Origin: JBGASG01 sp046328035
GTDB lineage: Bacteria; Cyanobacteriota; Vampirovibrionia; Obscuribacterales; Obscuribacteraceae
DNA length: 64,000 nucleotides
Direction: 5' to 3'
Assembly (NCBI GenBank): GCA_046328035.1
Contig: JAXLXI010000022.1
Location: 1 to 64,000, forward strand
Below, piece after piece: positions 51,645 to 59,458 of the stretch. How positions within the stretch are numbered: position 1 is the stretch's first letter; each line of letters starts with the position of its first letter. Both the position numbers and the translations under genes were made by a program. The notes beneath the pieces are model-generated. The model ran no database searches. It was not told the origin of the DNA and worked only from the letters and a program-made list of their open reading frames with translations.

Positions 51645-53120
51645 ATGACAGTTGCCAGTGCAGCCCAAGAAAAGTCGTTTCTCCACTTTATTAACGGCGA
51701 GTTTCGTCCCTCCGTTTCCAAAGACACCTTCGAGACGGTCAACCCGGCCACCGGCAAGGTGATTGCCACCGTCGCCAGTGGCGGCGCCGCCGATATCGAC
51801 GCGGCGGTCTCGGCCGCTAAAGAAGCTTTCGATAAGGGTCCGTGGGCCCGCATGTCTTTACGAGAGCGCTGCGCTGTATTGCGCAAAATCGGCGATCTGA
51901 TCCTCGCCCATCGTGAGGTGTTGGCCCGCGCGGAGTCGATGGACACCGGCAAGCCGATTGCCGAGAGCCTTGACGGAGACATACCGAGAGCCGCTCAGAA
52001 TTTCCACTTTTTCGCAGAGTATGCGCCGGCACTTACGGAAGAGTGCTTCACCGTGTCGGAAGCTGAGCGCCATTTTGCGGTGCGAGAACCTCTGGGCGTG
52101 TGCGCCCTGATTACACCCTGGAACTTGCCGCTTTATCTGGCTACCTGGAAAATTGCTCCTTGCCTGGCGATGGGCAACTCCTGCGTCTTGAAACCAGCGG
52201 AGTGGACACCCTATACCGCCTACTTGCTGGGTCACATCATCAAAGAAGCCGGTTTACCACCCGGCGTTCTCAACGTCGTACATGGGTTCGGCGCCGCCAG
52301 CGCCGGCGAAGCGCTCACTCGTCACCCTGATGTGGCGAGCATCTCGTTTACCGGCGAAACCACCACCGGCAAAGCGATCATGAGAGTAGCTGCGGACAGC
52401 CTCAAAAAGGTCTCGTTCGAACTGGGTGGCAAAGGCGCCAACATTATCTTCGATGACGCAGATCTCAGTGAGGCGATACCGACGGCGGTGCGTGCCGCTT
52501 ATCGCAATCAGGGGCAGATCTGTCTTGCCGGTTCGCGACTCTTTGTGCAGGAAGGTGTCTACAAGAAGGTTCTCGATGCTCTCACCACCCAGGTCAGCAC
52601 TATTAAGGTAGGCGATCCGCTCGACCCCAAGACGCAGATGGGCGCGATCATCAGCAAAGAACAACTGGAGAAAGTACAAAGCTACATCGACATGGGCACG
52701 AAGGAAGGAAAGCTTCTGGTGGGCGGCGAGCGGCACCCGGATTTTCCTGAGGGACTGTTCTTGAAACCGGCTCTCTTTTGCGATCTCAAATACGATTCGC
52801 GGTTTTGCCAGGAAGAGATATTCGGACCTGTGTTGCCGGTCATCTCTTTCAAGACGGAAGAGGAAGTGGTGGGCATGGCCAACAGCACTGCTTACGGGCT
52901 TTCCACCAGCATCTGGAGCACCGACGTCAATCGCTGCCACCGCGTGTCGCAGCGCATCCGCACCGGCATACTCTGGGTCAATTGCTGGTTCGCGCGCGAT
53001 CTGAGAACTCCCTTCGGCGGTCAAAAAGCCAGCGGCATCGGCAGAGAAGGCGGCCGCTACGGACTGGACTTCTTTTCAGAAGTGAAGACCATCTGCTACA
53101 AGTACAAGGTGACTCCATAA
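51645..53120 (+). CDS. 2-aminomuconate-6-semialdehyde dehydrogenase (ALDH family)
   Basis: NAD-dependent aldehyde dehydrogenase. In context it should oxidise 2-aminomuconate semialdehyde, produced by the decarboxylase, to 2-aminomuconate. Motifs: LITPWNLPLYLATWKIAP, SFTGETTTGKAIM, FELGGKGANIIFDDADL with the general base glutamate, and NQGQICLAGSRLFV with the catalytic cysteine. The C-terminal GLDFFSEVKTICYKYK is like that of aminomuconate- and hydroxymuconate-semialdehyde dehydrogenases (AmnC/NbaE/DmpC). The ATG at 51645 follows GAGGG by six bases. 491 residues. Gene order RidA-ALDH-SDR is tight. Confidence 0.9.
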   Translation: MTVASAAQEKSFLHFINGEFRPSVSKDTFETVNPATGKVIATVASGGAADIDAAVSAAKEAFDKGPWARMSLRERCAVLRKIGDLILAHREVLARAESMDTGKPIAESLDGDIPRAAQNFHFFAEYAPALTEECFTVSEAERHFAVREPLGVCALITPWNLPLYLATWKIAPCLAMGNSCVLKPAEWTPYTAYLLGHIIKEAGLPPGVLNVVHGFGAASAGEALTRHPDVASISFTGETTTGKAIMRVAADSLKKVSFELGGKGANIIFDDADLSEAIPTAVRAAYRNQGQICLAGSRLFVQEGVYKKVLDALTTQVSTIKVGDPLDPKTQMGAIISKEQLEKVQSYIDMGTKEGKLLVGGERHPDFPEGLFLKPALFCDLKYDSRFCQEEIFGPVLPVISFKTEEEVVGMANSTAYGLSTSIWSTDVNRCHRVSQRIRTGILWVNCWFARDLRTPFGGQKASGIGREGGRYGLDFFSEVKTICYKYKVTP

Positions 53121-53121
53121 A

Positions 53122-53913
53122 ATGAAACTAGGTCTGGAAAAAAAGAAAGCACTCGTTTGCGCAGCCTCTCAGGGACTGGGACGGGCGATTGCGATGTCGC
53201 TCGCGCAAGAAGGCGCCGAACTGTTTATCTGTGCGCGCAAGGAAGAGGAGCTGGTCAAGGTGTCCGAGGAAATCGGCGTTCTTACCGGCGCTAAGGTTCA
53301 CTACGCAGCTTGCGATCTGAAGTCCGAAGAATCGCGCAATGCACTGGTGGCAAACGTCGTCGCCAACCTCGGTGCCCCCGACATCGTCATTCACAATGTC
53401 GGCGGACCACCGGCTACCGCCGCTGAAGAAACTCCGCTGGAGCAGTGGCAAGACGGCTTCGACCAGCTATTTAAGAGCACGGCGCATCTCAATCTGGCTT
53501 TTGTGCCGCACATGAAGAAACAGAACTGGGGCCGCATTATAGTCGTCACTTCGCTGAGCGTGATCGAGCCGATTGCCAACCTGGCGATTTCAAACGCGAT
53601 TCGTTCGGCCGTCACGGCTATGTCCAAGACCCTCAGCGACGAGGTGGCCAGTCACAATATCACGGTCAATTGCGTGGCGCCTGGCATGATCCAAACTGAC
53701 CGCACGGATCACCTGTTGAACGCGCGTGCCGAAAAAACCGGCAAGAGCAAAGCAGACTTCATGAGCGACTATGTCGAATCGATCCCTGCTCGCCGGTTAG
53801 GCAAGCCGGAAGAATTTGCCTCGGTGGTGACGTTTCTGGTGTCGCAGCCGGCTTCTTACATAACAGGACAGACAATCGTCGTGGACGGCGGCAAGCGCCG
53901 CTCCGTCAATTAG
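53122..53913 (+). CDS. SDR-family protein lacking the YxxxK motif
   Basis: Short-chain dehydrogenase/reductase fold with a normal NAD(P) site: ALVCAASQGLGRAIAMSLAQ (TGxxxGxG form) and VIHNVGGPPA (NNAG position). The catalytic segment is VTSLSVIEPIANLAISNAIR, with the serine present but Leu and Asn where Tyr and Lys normally are. A subfamily of SDRs annotated as 3-oxoacyl-ACP reductase-like shows the same substitution, and their reaction is unknown. One base separates it from the ALDH stop, so it belongs to the kynurenine operon; 263 residues. Confidence 0.85.
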   Translation: MKLGLEKKKALVCAASQGLGRAIAMSLAQEGAELFICARKEEELVKVSEEIGVLTGAKVHYAACDLKSEESRNALVANVVANLGAPDIVIHNVGGPPATAAEETPLEQWQDGFDQLFKSTAHLNLAFVPHMKKQNWGRIIVVTSLSVIEPIANLAISNAIRSAVTAMSKTLSDEVASHNITVNCVAPGMIQTDRTDHLLNARAEKTGKSKADFMSDYVESIPARRLGKPEEFASVVTFLVSQPASYITGQTIVVDGGKRRSVN

Positions 53914-53988
53914 GTTCCGTCGTTCAAGTTGGTTCGTCAGTCCGTCCGCCAGTGTCCTTCCGTCAGTCAGGAGTGAGGTAAGGTAAGT

Positions 53989-55155
53989 ATGAGGTTCCTC
54001 GTTCTCGGGGCCGGTCGGATGGGATACGCGGTCGTGTACGACCTGGTGCACAACAGCTCCGCCACGCAGATCATGATCTGCGATACCGATGAGAAACAGT
54101 TGGAGCGCATCTACCAGCAGTGGCCAGACAAGCGCATCGCTATGGTGGTGGCGGATGTGGCCGACCTCGATGAGTCGGCTATGCTAATGTCGGCTTGCGA
54201 CGTGGCGATCAGTTGTGTGACCTACAAACACAACTACGACCTGGCGAAACTGGCAATGGAAGCCGGGGCTCACTTCGTTGATCTGGGCGGCAACGAAGAT
54301 GTCGTGCGCAAAGAGTTCTTGCTCGATGAAATGGCCCGGGAAAAAAACGTAGCGATTATTCCTGATTGCGGACTGGCACCGGGAATGGTGTCAATTCTGG
54401 CTGCGGACGCAGTGCAGGAATTCGACGAAGTCACAGAGATCAGGCTGCGTGTCGGCGGTTTGCCGGCGGAGCCCCGACCTCCCCTGAACTATGCCCTCTT
54501 CTACTCGGTCGATGGATTGATTAACGAGTACACCGAGGACGTCACCGTCATCAGAGAAGGCAAATTGATGCGCGTCCCCTCGCTCTCCGATGTGGAGACC
54601 CTCGAATTTCCGCAGCCGTTCGGCGTCATGGAAGCTTTCAATACTTCCGGCGGCATCTCGACTTTGCCCACCACTTTGGGTGACAAAGTGAAACATCTGG
54701 ACTATAAGGCTATTCGCTATCCCGGACACTGCCAGCAGGTGCGCCTGCTGCGCGATCTGGGACTGATGGACAGTCGCTCGGTGCGCCTCAATAATCAGAT
54801 CTCCGTACCACCACGTGCGGTGCTGGCCTCCTTACTGTCCCAGAAGCTGCCCAAGGAAGAAACTGATGTGGTGCTGGTGCGCGTCAGCGTTCTGGGCATG
54901 AGACAGGGCGAGCCTGCAGAGATCGTTTGGGAAGCAATCGACTACATGGACGAGAAAACCGGACTCTCGGCGATGATGCGCACTACAGCATTCCCCGCTT
55001 CGATCATCGCCCAGATGGTGGCAGACAATGAGATCACCAGTCGCGGCACACTCGCTCAAGAAACGGCCATTCCCACCAAACGGTTTCTTGAGGAAATGCG
55101 CAAGCGCGGCGTCGAATTTACGCGGAAGGAACGAAACCTGGCGCACGCCCGCTGA
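53989..55155 (+). CDS. Saccharopine dehydrogenase-like / lysine 6-dehydrogenase-like oxidoreductase
   Basis: NAD(P)-dependent oxidoreductase of the saccharopine dehydrogenase family, closest in layout to lysine 6-dehydrogenase. The Rossmann start is FLVLGAGRMGYAVVYDL; then DVADLDESAM, CVTYKHNYDLAKLAMEAG, HFVDLGGNEDVVRKE, IPDCGLAPGMVSILAADA with the catalytic-domain start, and GGLPAEPRPPLNYALFYS. 388 residues. Position directly behind the SDR gene (75 bases) suggests a later step of the same pathway, for example reduction or oxidation of an aminomuconate or amino-adipate-type compound, but the substrate is not known. Lysine breakdown is the alternative. Confidence 0.8.
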   Translation: MRFLVLGAGRMGYAVVYDLVHNSSATQIMICDTDEKQLERIYQQWPDKRIAMVVADVADLDESAMLMSACDVAISCVTYKHNYDLAKLAMEAGAHFVDLGGNEDVVRKEFLLDEMAREKNVAIIPDCGLAPGMVSILAADAVQEFDEVTEIRLRVGGLPAEPRPPLNYALFYSVDGLINEYTEDVTVIREGKLMRVPSLSDVETLEFPQPFGVMEAFNTSGGISTLPTTLGDKVKHLDYKAIRYPGHCQQVRLLRDLGLMDSRSVRLNNQISVPPRAVLASLLSQKLPKEETDVVLVRVSVLGMRQGEPAEIVWEAIDYMDEKTGLSAMMRTTAFPASIIAQMVADNEITSRGTLAQETAIPTKRFLEEMRKRGVEFTRKERNLAHAR

Positions 55156-55180
55156 CAGGGACAGAGGACTAAAGGACTTT

Positions 55181-56022
55181 ATGGATCTGTTTCTTCCAGT
55201 TGTGTTTCTCATGATGTTGATGCCGTCCATCTCTCAGTCGGCTCTGGAGGCGAAGAGGCGGGCTGCCATCGTCAAGCTCGAAAAACTTCGTCAGAGCCGG
55301 GTGATTGTTCTCATCCACAGACAGGAGGTCATGAATCTCCTGGGATTTCCCATTGCCCGCTACATCAGCATCGAAGACTCTGAGCAGATTTTGCGAGCGA
55401 TTCATCTGACACCAGCGGATATGCCGTTGGACATCGTCCTGCACACGCCGGGCGGGCTGGTTTTGGCGTCGCAGCAAATCGCTGTGGCGCTCACGCGTCA
55501 CCAGGCGAAGGTGACAGTGTTCGTGCCGCACTATGCGATGTCCGGCGGCACTCTATTGGCGCTGGCCAGCGACGAAATAGTAATGGATGAAAATGCTGTG
55601 CTGGGACCAGTCGATCCCCAGCTGGGAAACCAGTCTGCGGCCGGCATCCTCAAGCTCGTAGCTGACAAACCGGCCGCCAAACTGGATGACCAGACTCTGA
55701 TCCTGGCGGACATCGCCGAGAAGGCTTTAAAACAAGTGGAGTCTCTAGTAAATAAGATCCTCTCGGACCACATACCTCAGGTAAAGGTGGATCCTGAGCG
55801 AATCCCCGAGATTGCCCGCAATCTGGCCTCGGGCATCTGGACACACGATTATCCGATCACGGTCGAGGACGCCCAAAGACTTGGATTACCTGTAAAGACA
55901 GGACTTCCTTCAGCGAGTACGAACTTATGGATCTCTATCCGCAAAGTGCGAACACACGCTCGACCGTGCAATTTGTGCCAATGCCTTACGGAGATAAGGC
56001 GCAAAACCCCGTCCAGGGTTGA
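55181..56022 (+). pseudogene. ClpP-fold serine protease (SDH_sah type), frameshifted near its end
   Basis: The ATG at 55181 starts a membrane-anchored protein (FLPVVFLMMLMPSIS helix) of the SDH_sah family, relatives of ClpP and signal-peptide peptidases. Signs are LDIVLHTPGGLVLASQQIA, HYAMSGGTLLALASDEIVM with the catalytic serine, and VLGPVDPQLGN. Near 55915 the frame changes: after GLPVKTGLPS the sequence continues correctly only in the next frame as SEYELMDLYPQ, then VQFVPMPYGD, with a TGA at 56020-56022. A one-base loss explains this. Read without correction, the frame runs on to 56266 with unlikely protein. Downstream of the oxidoreductase by 25 bases; part of the same run of genes. Confidence 0.7.
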
Positions 56023-56043
56023 TTGTCAGCTCTCCCGTCCAGC

Positions 56044-56070
56044 GGAAAAGCGAATGCTTTTTTCGCGCGT
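56044..56070 (-). repeat. Dispersed ACGCGAAAAAC element, copy 14
   Basis: On the minus strand ACGCGCGAAAAAAGCATTCG then CTTTTCCGCT, 22 bases beyond the corrected stop of the protease gene. The right arm is diverged. The rest of 56023-56322 (300 bases) has no identifiable gene. Confidence 0.5.
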
Positions 56071-56322
56071 CAGGATGCTGCGCCGGGCTGGGTTGCCCGA
56101 CACATTTAATGTTCCAGCTGTCCAGAATTTCGCCGCTGAATATATACGCACAGGTAGAGGAAGAGTCGGTCACATCGCGCCGACTTCACGCAGCAGCAAT
56201 AGGTTCAACTTGAGTCAGCTCGTCTTATCCATCTTGACCCACGAAAGCAGTCGCGGAGTTCTCTAGCTCTTCGAATATTTCTCCCCTGCATACCCTGGTG
56301 CAGGCGGTGAGGAGGCATCTGA

Positions 56323-57191
56323 ATGCTCAAAGCCTCGCTCGAAACCGCGTCCGATGACAGCGTGCCAAAACAAGTGGCGCTGCTGAATGGCGCAAATCCC
56401 TGGTCCGGCGACCTTGCCGATCTGTATGGCGGCGAATGCCACGGCAGCCGTTCTTACTAATAATCCTGGCGATAAACTCCTGGTACGCCCGGCAGCACCA
56501 GCGCGACCGATACACGTCCAGTCGGCATTGCGCCTGACACACGCCCCGCCGATATCAAGTTCGTTAATATCCCGAGCCTCAACAATGCAAAGCCTTTCGA
56601 TGCGTCACGCAGCACCGATTCCAGAACCTGCCGATTCGCCGCTGCCACCTACCGCCGAGTCTGCCGTTCTAAGACCAGGCGATCTCAGATTCCCGCCCGT
56701 CGAGCAGCCGCAAATTAATTGCTGACAACGATCTGTACACCGCTTACAACCGCGCCACTAAAGAGCATAAGCCCCTGGTCATCATGTTTTACGCAGATTG
56801 GTGCAACTACTGCAAGGCGATGGACAAAGAAGCTTTGCGTCAATCCTGAGTTTCGAAAGTTTGCCCAGGATTGTGCTTCTCAAATTGAACGTAGAAAAAG
56901 ACGACCAGTATCAGAACACCAAGCAACTCATGAACCGCCTGACATCAAAGAATTCCCGGCGATGGCAGTGATGCAAGTAGATGGTCCTAACCCCGGATTG
57001 ATTGACGCATCATCGGCTATCACAACGGACCGCAGTTCGTTAATGTCTTCCGGCAGGTAATGCCGAAGGACATCGTCGATCGTCATCCACTCGATCCTAA
57101 CTTCAGGCTGATTCCGAATGCACCAGCGCGCCCACCATCGCTGAATGGCGGCTTCCAACTAGCCCAGAATGAGACGAACGGGCTCGCCTGA
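56323..57191 (+). pseudogene. Thioredoxin-fold protein gene broken by about seven frameshifts
   Basis: A good ribosome site (GAGGAGG) precedes the ATG at 56323, and protein-like sequence can be followed to a TGA at 57191 only by changing frame about seven times. The pieces are LKASLETASDDS at the start, LLVRPAAPARP, VGIAPDTRPADIKFVNIPS, a proline-rich spacer, then the thioredoxin active site LVIMFYADWCNYCKAMDKE with CxxC, VNPEFRKFAQD, VLLKLNVEKDDQYQNTKQLM, FPAMAVMQVDGPNPG and, at the end, NGPQFVNVFRQVMP. There are no stop codons inside the pieces other than those caused by shifts, and codon use is normal. Either a recent pseudogene or a stretch of uncorrected sequencing indels. Confidence 0.7.
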
Positions 57192-57211
57192 TGCCAACAG
57201 GCAATTGAAAA

Positions 57212-57240
57212 ATGCGCGAAAAACTTCAGTCTTGCGCGCT
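57212..57240 (+). repeat. Dispersed ACGCGAAAAAC element, copy 15
   Basis: ATGCGCGAAAAACTTCAG then TCTTGCGCGCT, 21 bases after the thioredoxin-fold gene end and before the M20 peptidase gene. Confidence 0.6.
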
Positions 57241-57314
57241 TAGTAATCGGGGTCGAGCAGGTTACCATTACGGACCATTGGTAACGGGCATGCCCCTGCG
57301 CCCTGGAGTAAGCG

Positions 57315-58820
57315 GTGAAATTACTGGCGGTCCTTCTCGCCTGGGAACTGGTTTTAGCCAGCCCGGTTTGCGCACTGGCACTGGTGCAGTCACCGGCAGC
57401 CAAGACAAAGCCCTCCCAGCAGGCTCAGTCAAAAGGAGCGAAGCGCAATATGAAAGTTGATGTGGATGTGAAAGACATCGGTGCCTACGTGACCGAGTCC
57501 CGGTCGAAGTTCGAGGCGGATCTCAAAAAGCTGGTGGACATCCCCAGCGTCAGCATGGACCCTACCAAGAAGGGCGATATTGAGCGCACCGCCGAGGAAG
57601 CGGCTGCTCTCTTGCGATCGATGGGCGGCACGGCGGAAGTGATTAAAACCAAGGGCAACCCGGTTGTAATTGGCGAGTTCGCCAGCTCTCCCGGCGACCC
57701 CACAGTGCTTGTCTATAACCACCTTGATGTGCAGCCCGCTGACGCCGGCGAATGGAAGAGCCCTCCTTTCGATATGAAAATCGAAAACGGTGTGTACTCA
57801 GGTCGCGGTAGCACGGATGACAAAGGACCTGCTCTGACGGTGGCTTATGCAGCCAAGTATGCCAAACAACACAAGGTTCCCGTGAACATCAAGTTTGTCT
57901 GGGAACTGGAAGAGGAAATCGGCAGCCCGCACTTCGAGGAGTTTCTGATCCAGAACAAGGATAAGCTGAAAGCCGACTCTGTCGTCGTTTCGGACACCAT
58001 CTGGGTATCGCGGGAGCGTCCGGCAATCGGTTACGGGCTGCGCGGACTTCAGGGTTTTGTGATGAAACTGTCCACAGGCGCCAAAGACGTCCATTCCGGT
58101 CTAACCGGTGGACTGGCGCGCAATCCTATTGGTGAAATGGCGCAACTGATCGATCAATGCTACGACGCCAAGACAGGCGAAGTGAAAATTCCGGGCTTCT
58201 ATGATGACGTGCGCAAGCTCTCCGATTCCGAGGTGGACAACTTCGTCAAATCAGGTTTCAGCGCCGAGGAATTTAAGCGCGCGCACGAGTTGAAATCGCT
58301 GCGTACCAATGACGATCGCGACGGCGCCAAGCGCATTTGGGGTATGCCGACGTTTGAAGTCCATGGTATCGTCGGCGGTTACACGGGACCGGGCGTCAAA
58401 ACAATCGTTCCTCATCAAGCCGAAGCCAAAATCAGTACGCGTCTCGTTCCGGATCAGGACCCCGAGAAAATCTTCAAGCTCGTGAGTGCGTTCGTTAAAT
58501 CCAAAAATCCCGACATCGAAGTCGAGCGGGAGGGGTCGTTAAGTCCCTACCTTGGCGACTTTTCAGGACCATTTGCCCAGGCGGCACACGATGCAATGAA
58601 GTCGGCCTTCGGCAAAGAGCCTGCTTTTGTTCGGGAGGGCGGCTCGATTGGAGCGGTGGTCAGCATGCAGAAAGTGCTCCAGGCGCCGATTATCTTCCTC
58701 GGATTGTCATTACCGGAACACGGCTACCACGCCATAAACGAGAACTACGACTGGCAACAGGCATCCGGCGGCATGCAAATGTTCGTCAAATATTTCAATC
58801 TGTTGTCAGCTATCAACTAG
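57315..58820 (+). CDS. Secreted M20-family metallopeptidase (dipeptidase-like)
   Basis: Zinc exopeptidase of the M20/CNDP-like group, probably exported: GTG at 57315 starts a signal peptide (LLAVLLAWELVLASPVCALA). The catalytic blocks are YNHLDVQPADAGEWKSPPF with the zinc histidine and catalytic aspartate, GRGSTDDKGPA with the bridging aspartate, FVWELEEEIGSPHF with the base and ligand glutamates, VVSDTIWVSRERPAIGYGLRG, split as VVSDTIWVSRER and PAIGYGLRG, and the final LSLPEHGYHAINENY with the last zinc histidine. 501 residues, usual for the family. Its substrate specificity is open. Not linked to neighbours by overlap. Confidence 0.92.
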   Translation: MKLLAVLLAWELVLASPVCALALVQSPAAKTKPSQQAQSKGAKRNMKVDVDVKDIGAYVTESRSKFEADLKKLVDIPSVSMDPTKKGDIERTAEEAAALLRSMGGTAEVIKTKGNPVVIGEFASSPGDPTVLVYNHLDVQPADAGEWKSPPFDMKIENGVYSGRGSTDDKGPALTVAYAAKYAKQHKVPVNIKFVWELEEEIGSPHFEEFLIQNKDKLKADSVVVSDTIWVSRERPAIGYGLRGLQGFVMKLSTGAKDVHSGLTGGLARNPIGEMAQLIDQCYDAKTGEVKIPGFYDDVRKLSDSEVDNFVKSGFSAEEFKRAHELKSLRTNDDRDGAKRIWGMPTFEVHGIVGGYTGPGVKTIVPHQAEAKISTRLVPDQDPEKIFKLVSAFVKSKNPDIEVEREGSLSPYLGDFSGPFAQAAHDAMKSAFGKEPAFVREGGSIGAVVSMQKVLQAPIIFLGLSLPEHGYHAINENYDWQQASGGMQMFVKYFNLLSAIN

Positions 58821-58927
58821 GGATTAATGTCGCGTCTGTGGCATAATTTTGTGGGCTTCAGAGCTGAAGCACCCCGATGCAACAAGCCCGACGTTCTCGC
58901 ATCGGTCTAGCTACATGGATCTTGCTC

Positions 58928-59200
58928 ATGAACAACAAACTTTTCGTAGGGAACCTTCCATTCAAAATGACCGAACAGAACCTGGAAGAGCTGTTCGCAG
59001 CCTCCGGAACGGTAGTCTCCGTAGCTCTGCCGGTCGATCGTGAAACTGGGCGCAAGCGCGGTTTTGGCTTTGTCGAAATGTCCAGCGAAGACGAAGCGGA
59101 AGCAGCAATCAAGGCGCTCAATGGTCTCGAGGTTAGCGGCCGCCAGATAGCGGTCAGCCTTTCCAAGCCCCGCGAAAAGAACGGTGGTCCGCGTCGCTAA
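58928..59200 (+). CDS. RRM-domain RNA-binding protein (cyanobacterial Rbp type)
   Basis: A 90-residue single-RRM protein of the kind found in cyanobacteria and relatives, where it binds RNA in stress responses. RNP2 is KLFVGNLPF and RNP1 is RGFGFVEM; the rest of the fold (EQNLEELFAASGTVVSVAL and EAEAAIKALNGLEVSGRQ) is complete and the tail is basic (KPREKNGGPRR). The ATG at 58928 gives MNNKLFVGN, the usual start; the frame open to 58877 is unlikely. Ends in a strong terminator. Confidence 0.93.
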   Translation: MNNKLFVGNLPFKMTEQNLEELFAASGTVVSVALPVDRETGRKRGFGFVEMSSEDEAEAAIKALNGLEVSGRQIAVSLSKPREKNGGPRR

Positions 59201-59222
59201 GCCCAGCCAGAGCCAAATAATC

Positions 59223-59256
59223 AAGAAGAGGTCGGTTGCTCCGACCTCTTCTTTTT
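59223..59256 (+). terminator. Rho-independent terminator of the RRM gene
   Basis: AAGAAGAGGTCGG (59223-59235) pairs with CCGACCTCTTCTT (59241-59253) around TTGCT and is followed by a T run. It is 23 bases after the stop. Confidence 0.92.
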
Positions 59257-59315
59257 AGATGCGCTGCCTTAAACCAGGCATTGGTTGGTGATTCGGGTCC
59301 TGACACATTGGCCGA

Positions 59316-59345
59316 ACGCGCGAAAAACGACGGCTTTCCGCGTGT
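59316..59345 (+). repeat. Dispersed ACGCGAAAAAC element, copy 16
   Basis: ACGCGCGAAAAACGACGG then CTTTCCGCGTGTC. ACGCG (59316-59320) and CGCGT (59339-59343) are inverted. It lies between two convergent genes, past the RRM terminator. Confidence 0.6.
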
Positions 59346-59458
59346 CTTAATGAGGACCGAATCGCCCCTCAGCTCTGATTTAATCTAGTCATGGATCAAA
59401 ACCAGTCAAGAATTGACCCGTTTCAGAAATGTTGACGATAGCAAGAATTTTCGTCCGG

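Noticed and set aside
55028..55180. N-terminal extension of the protease frame
   Set aside because: Overlaps the preceding oxidoreductase gene and reads as non-coding; the ATG at 55181 begins a membrane helix.
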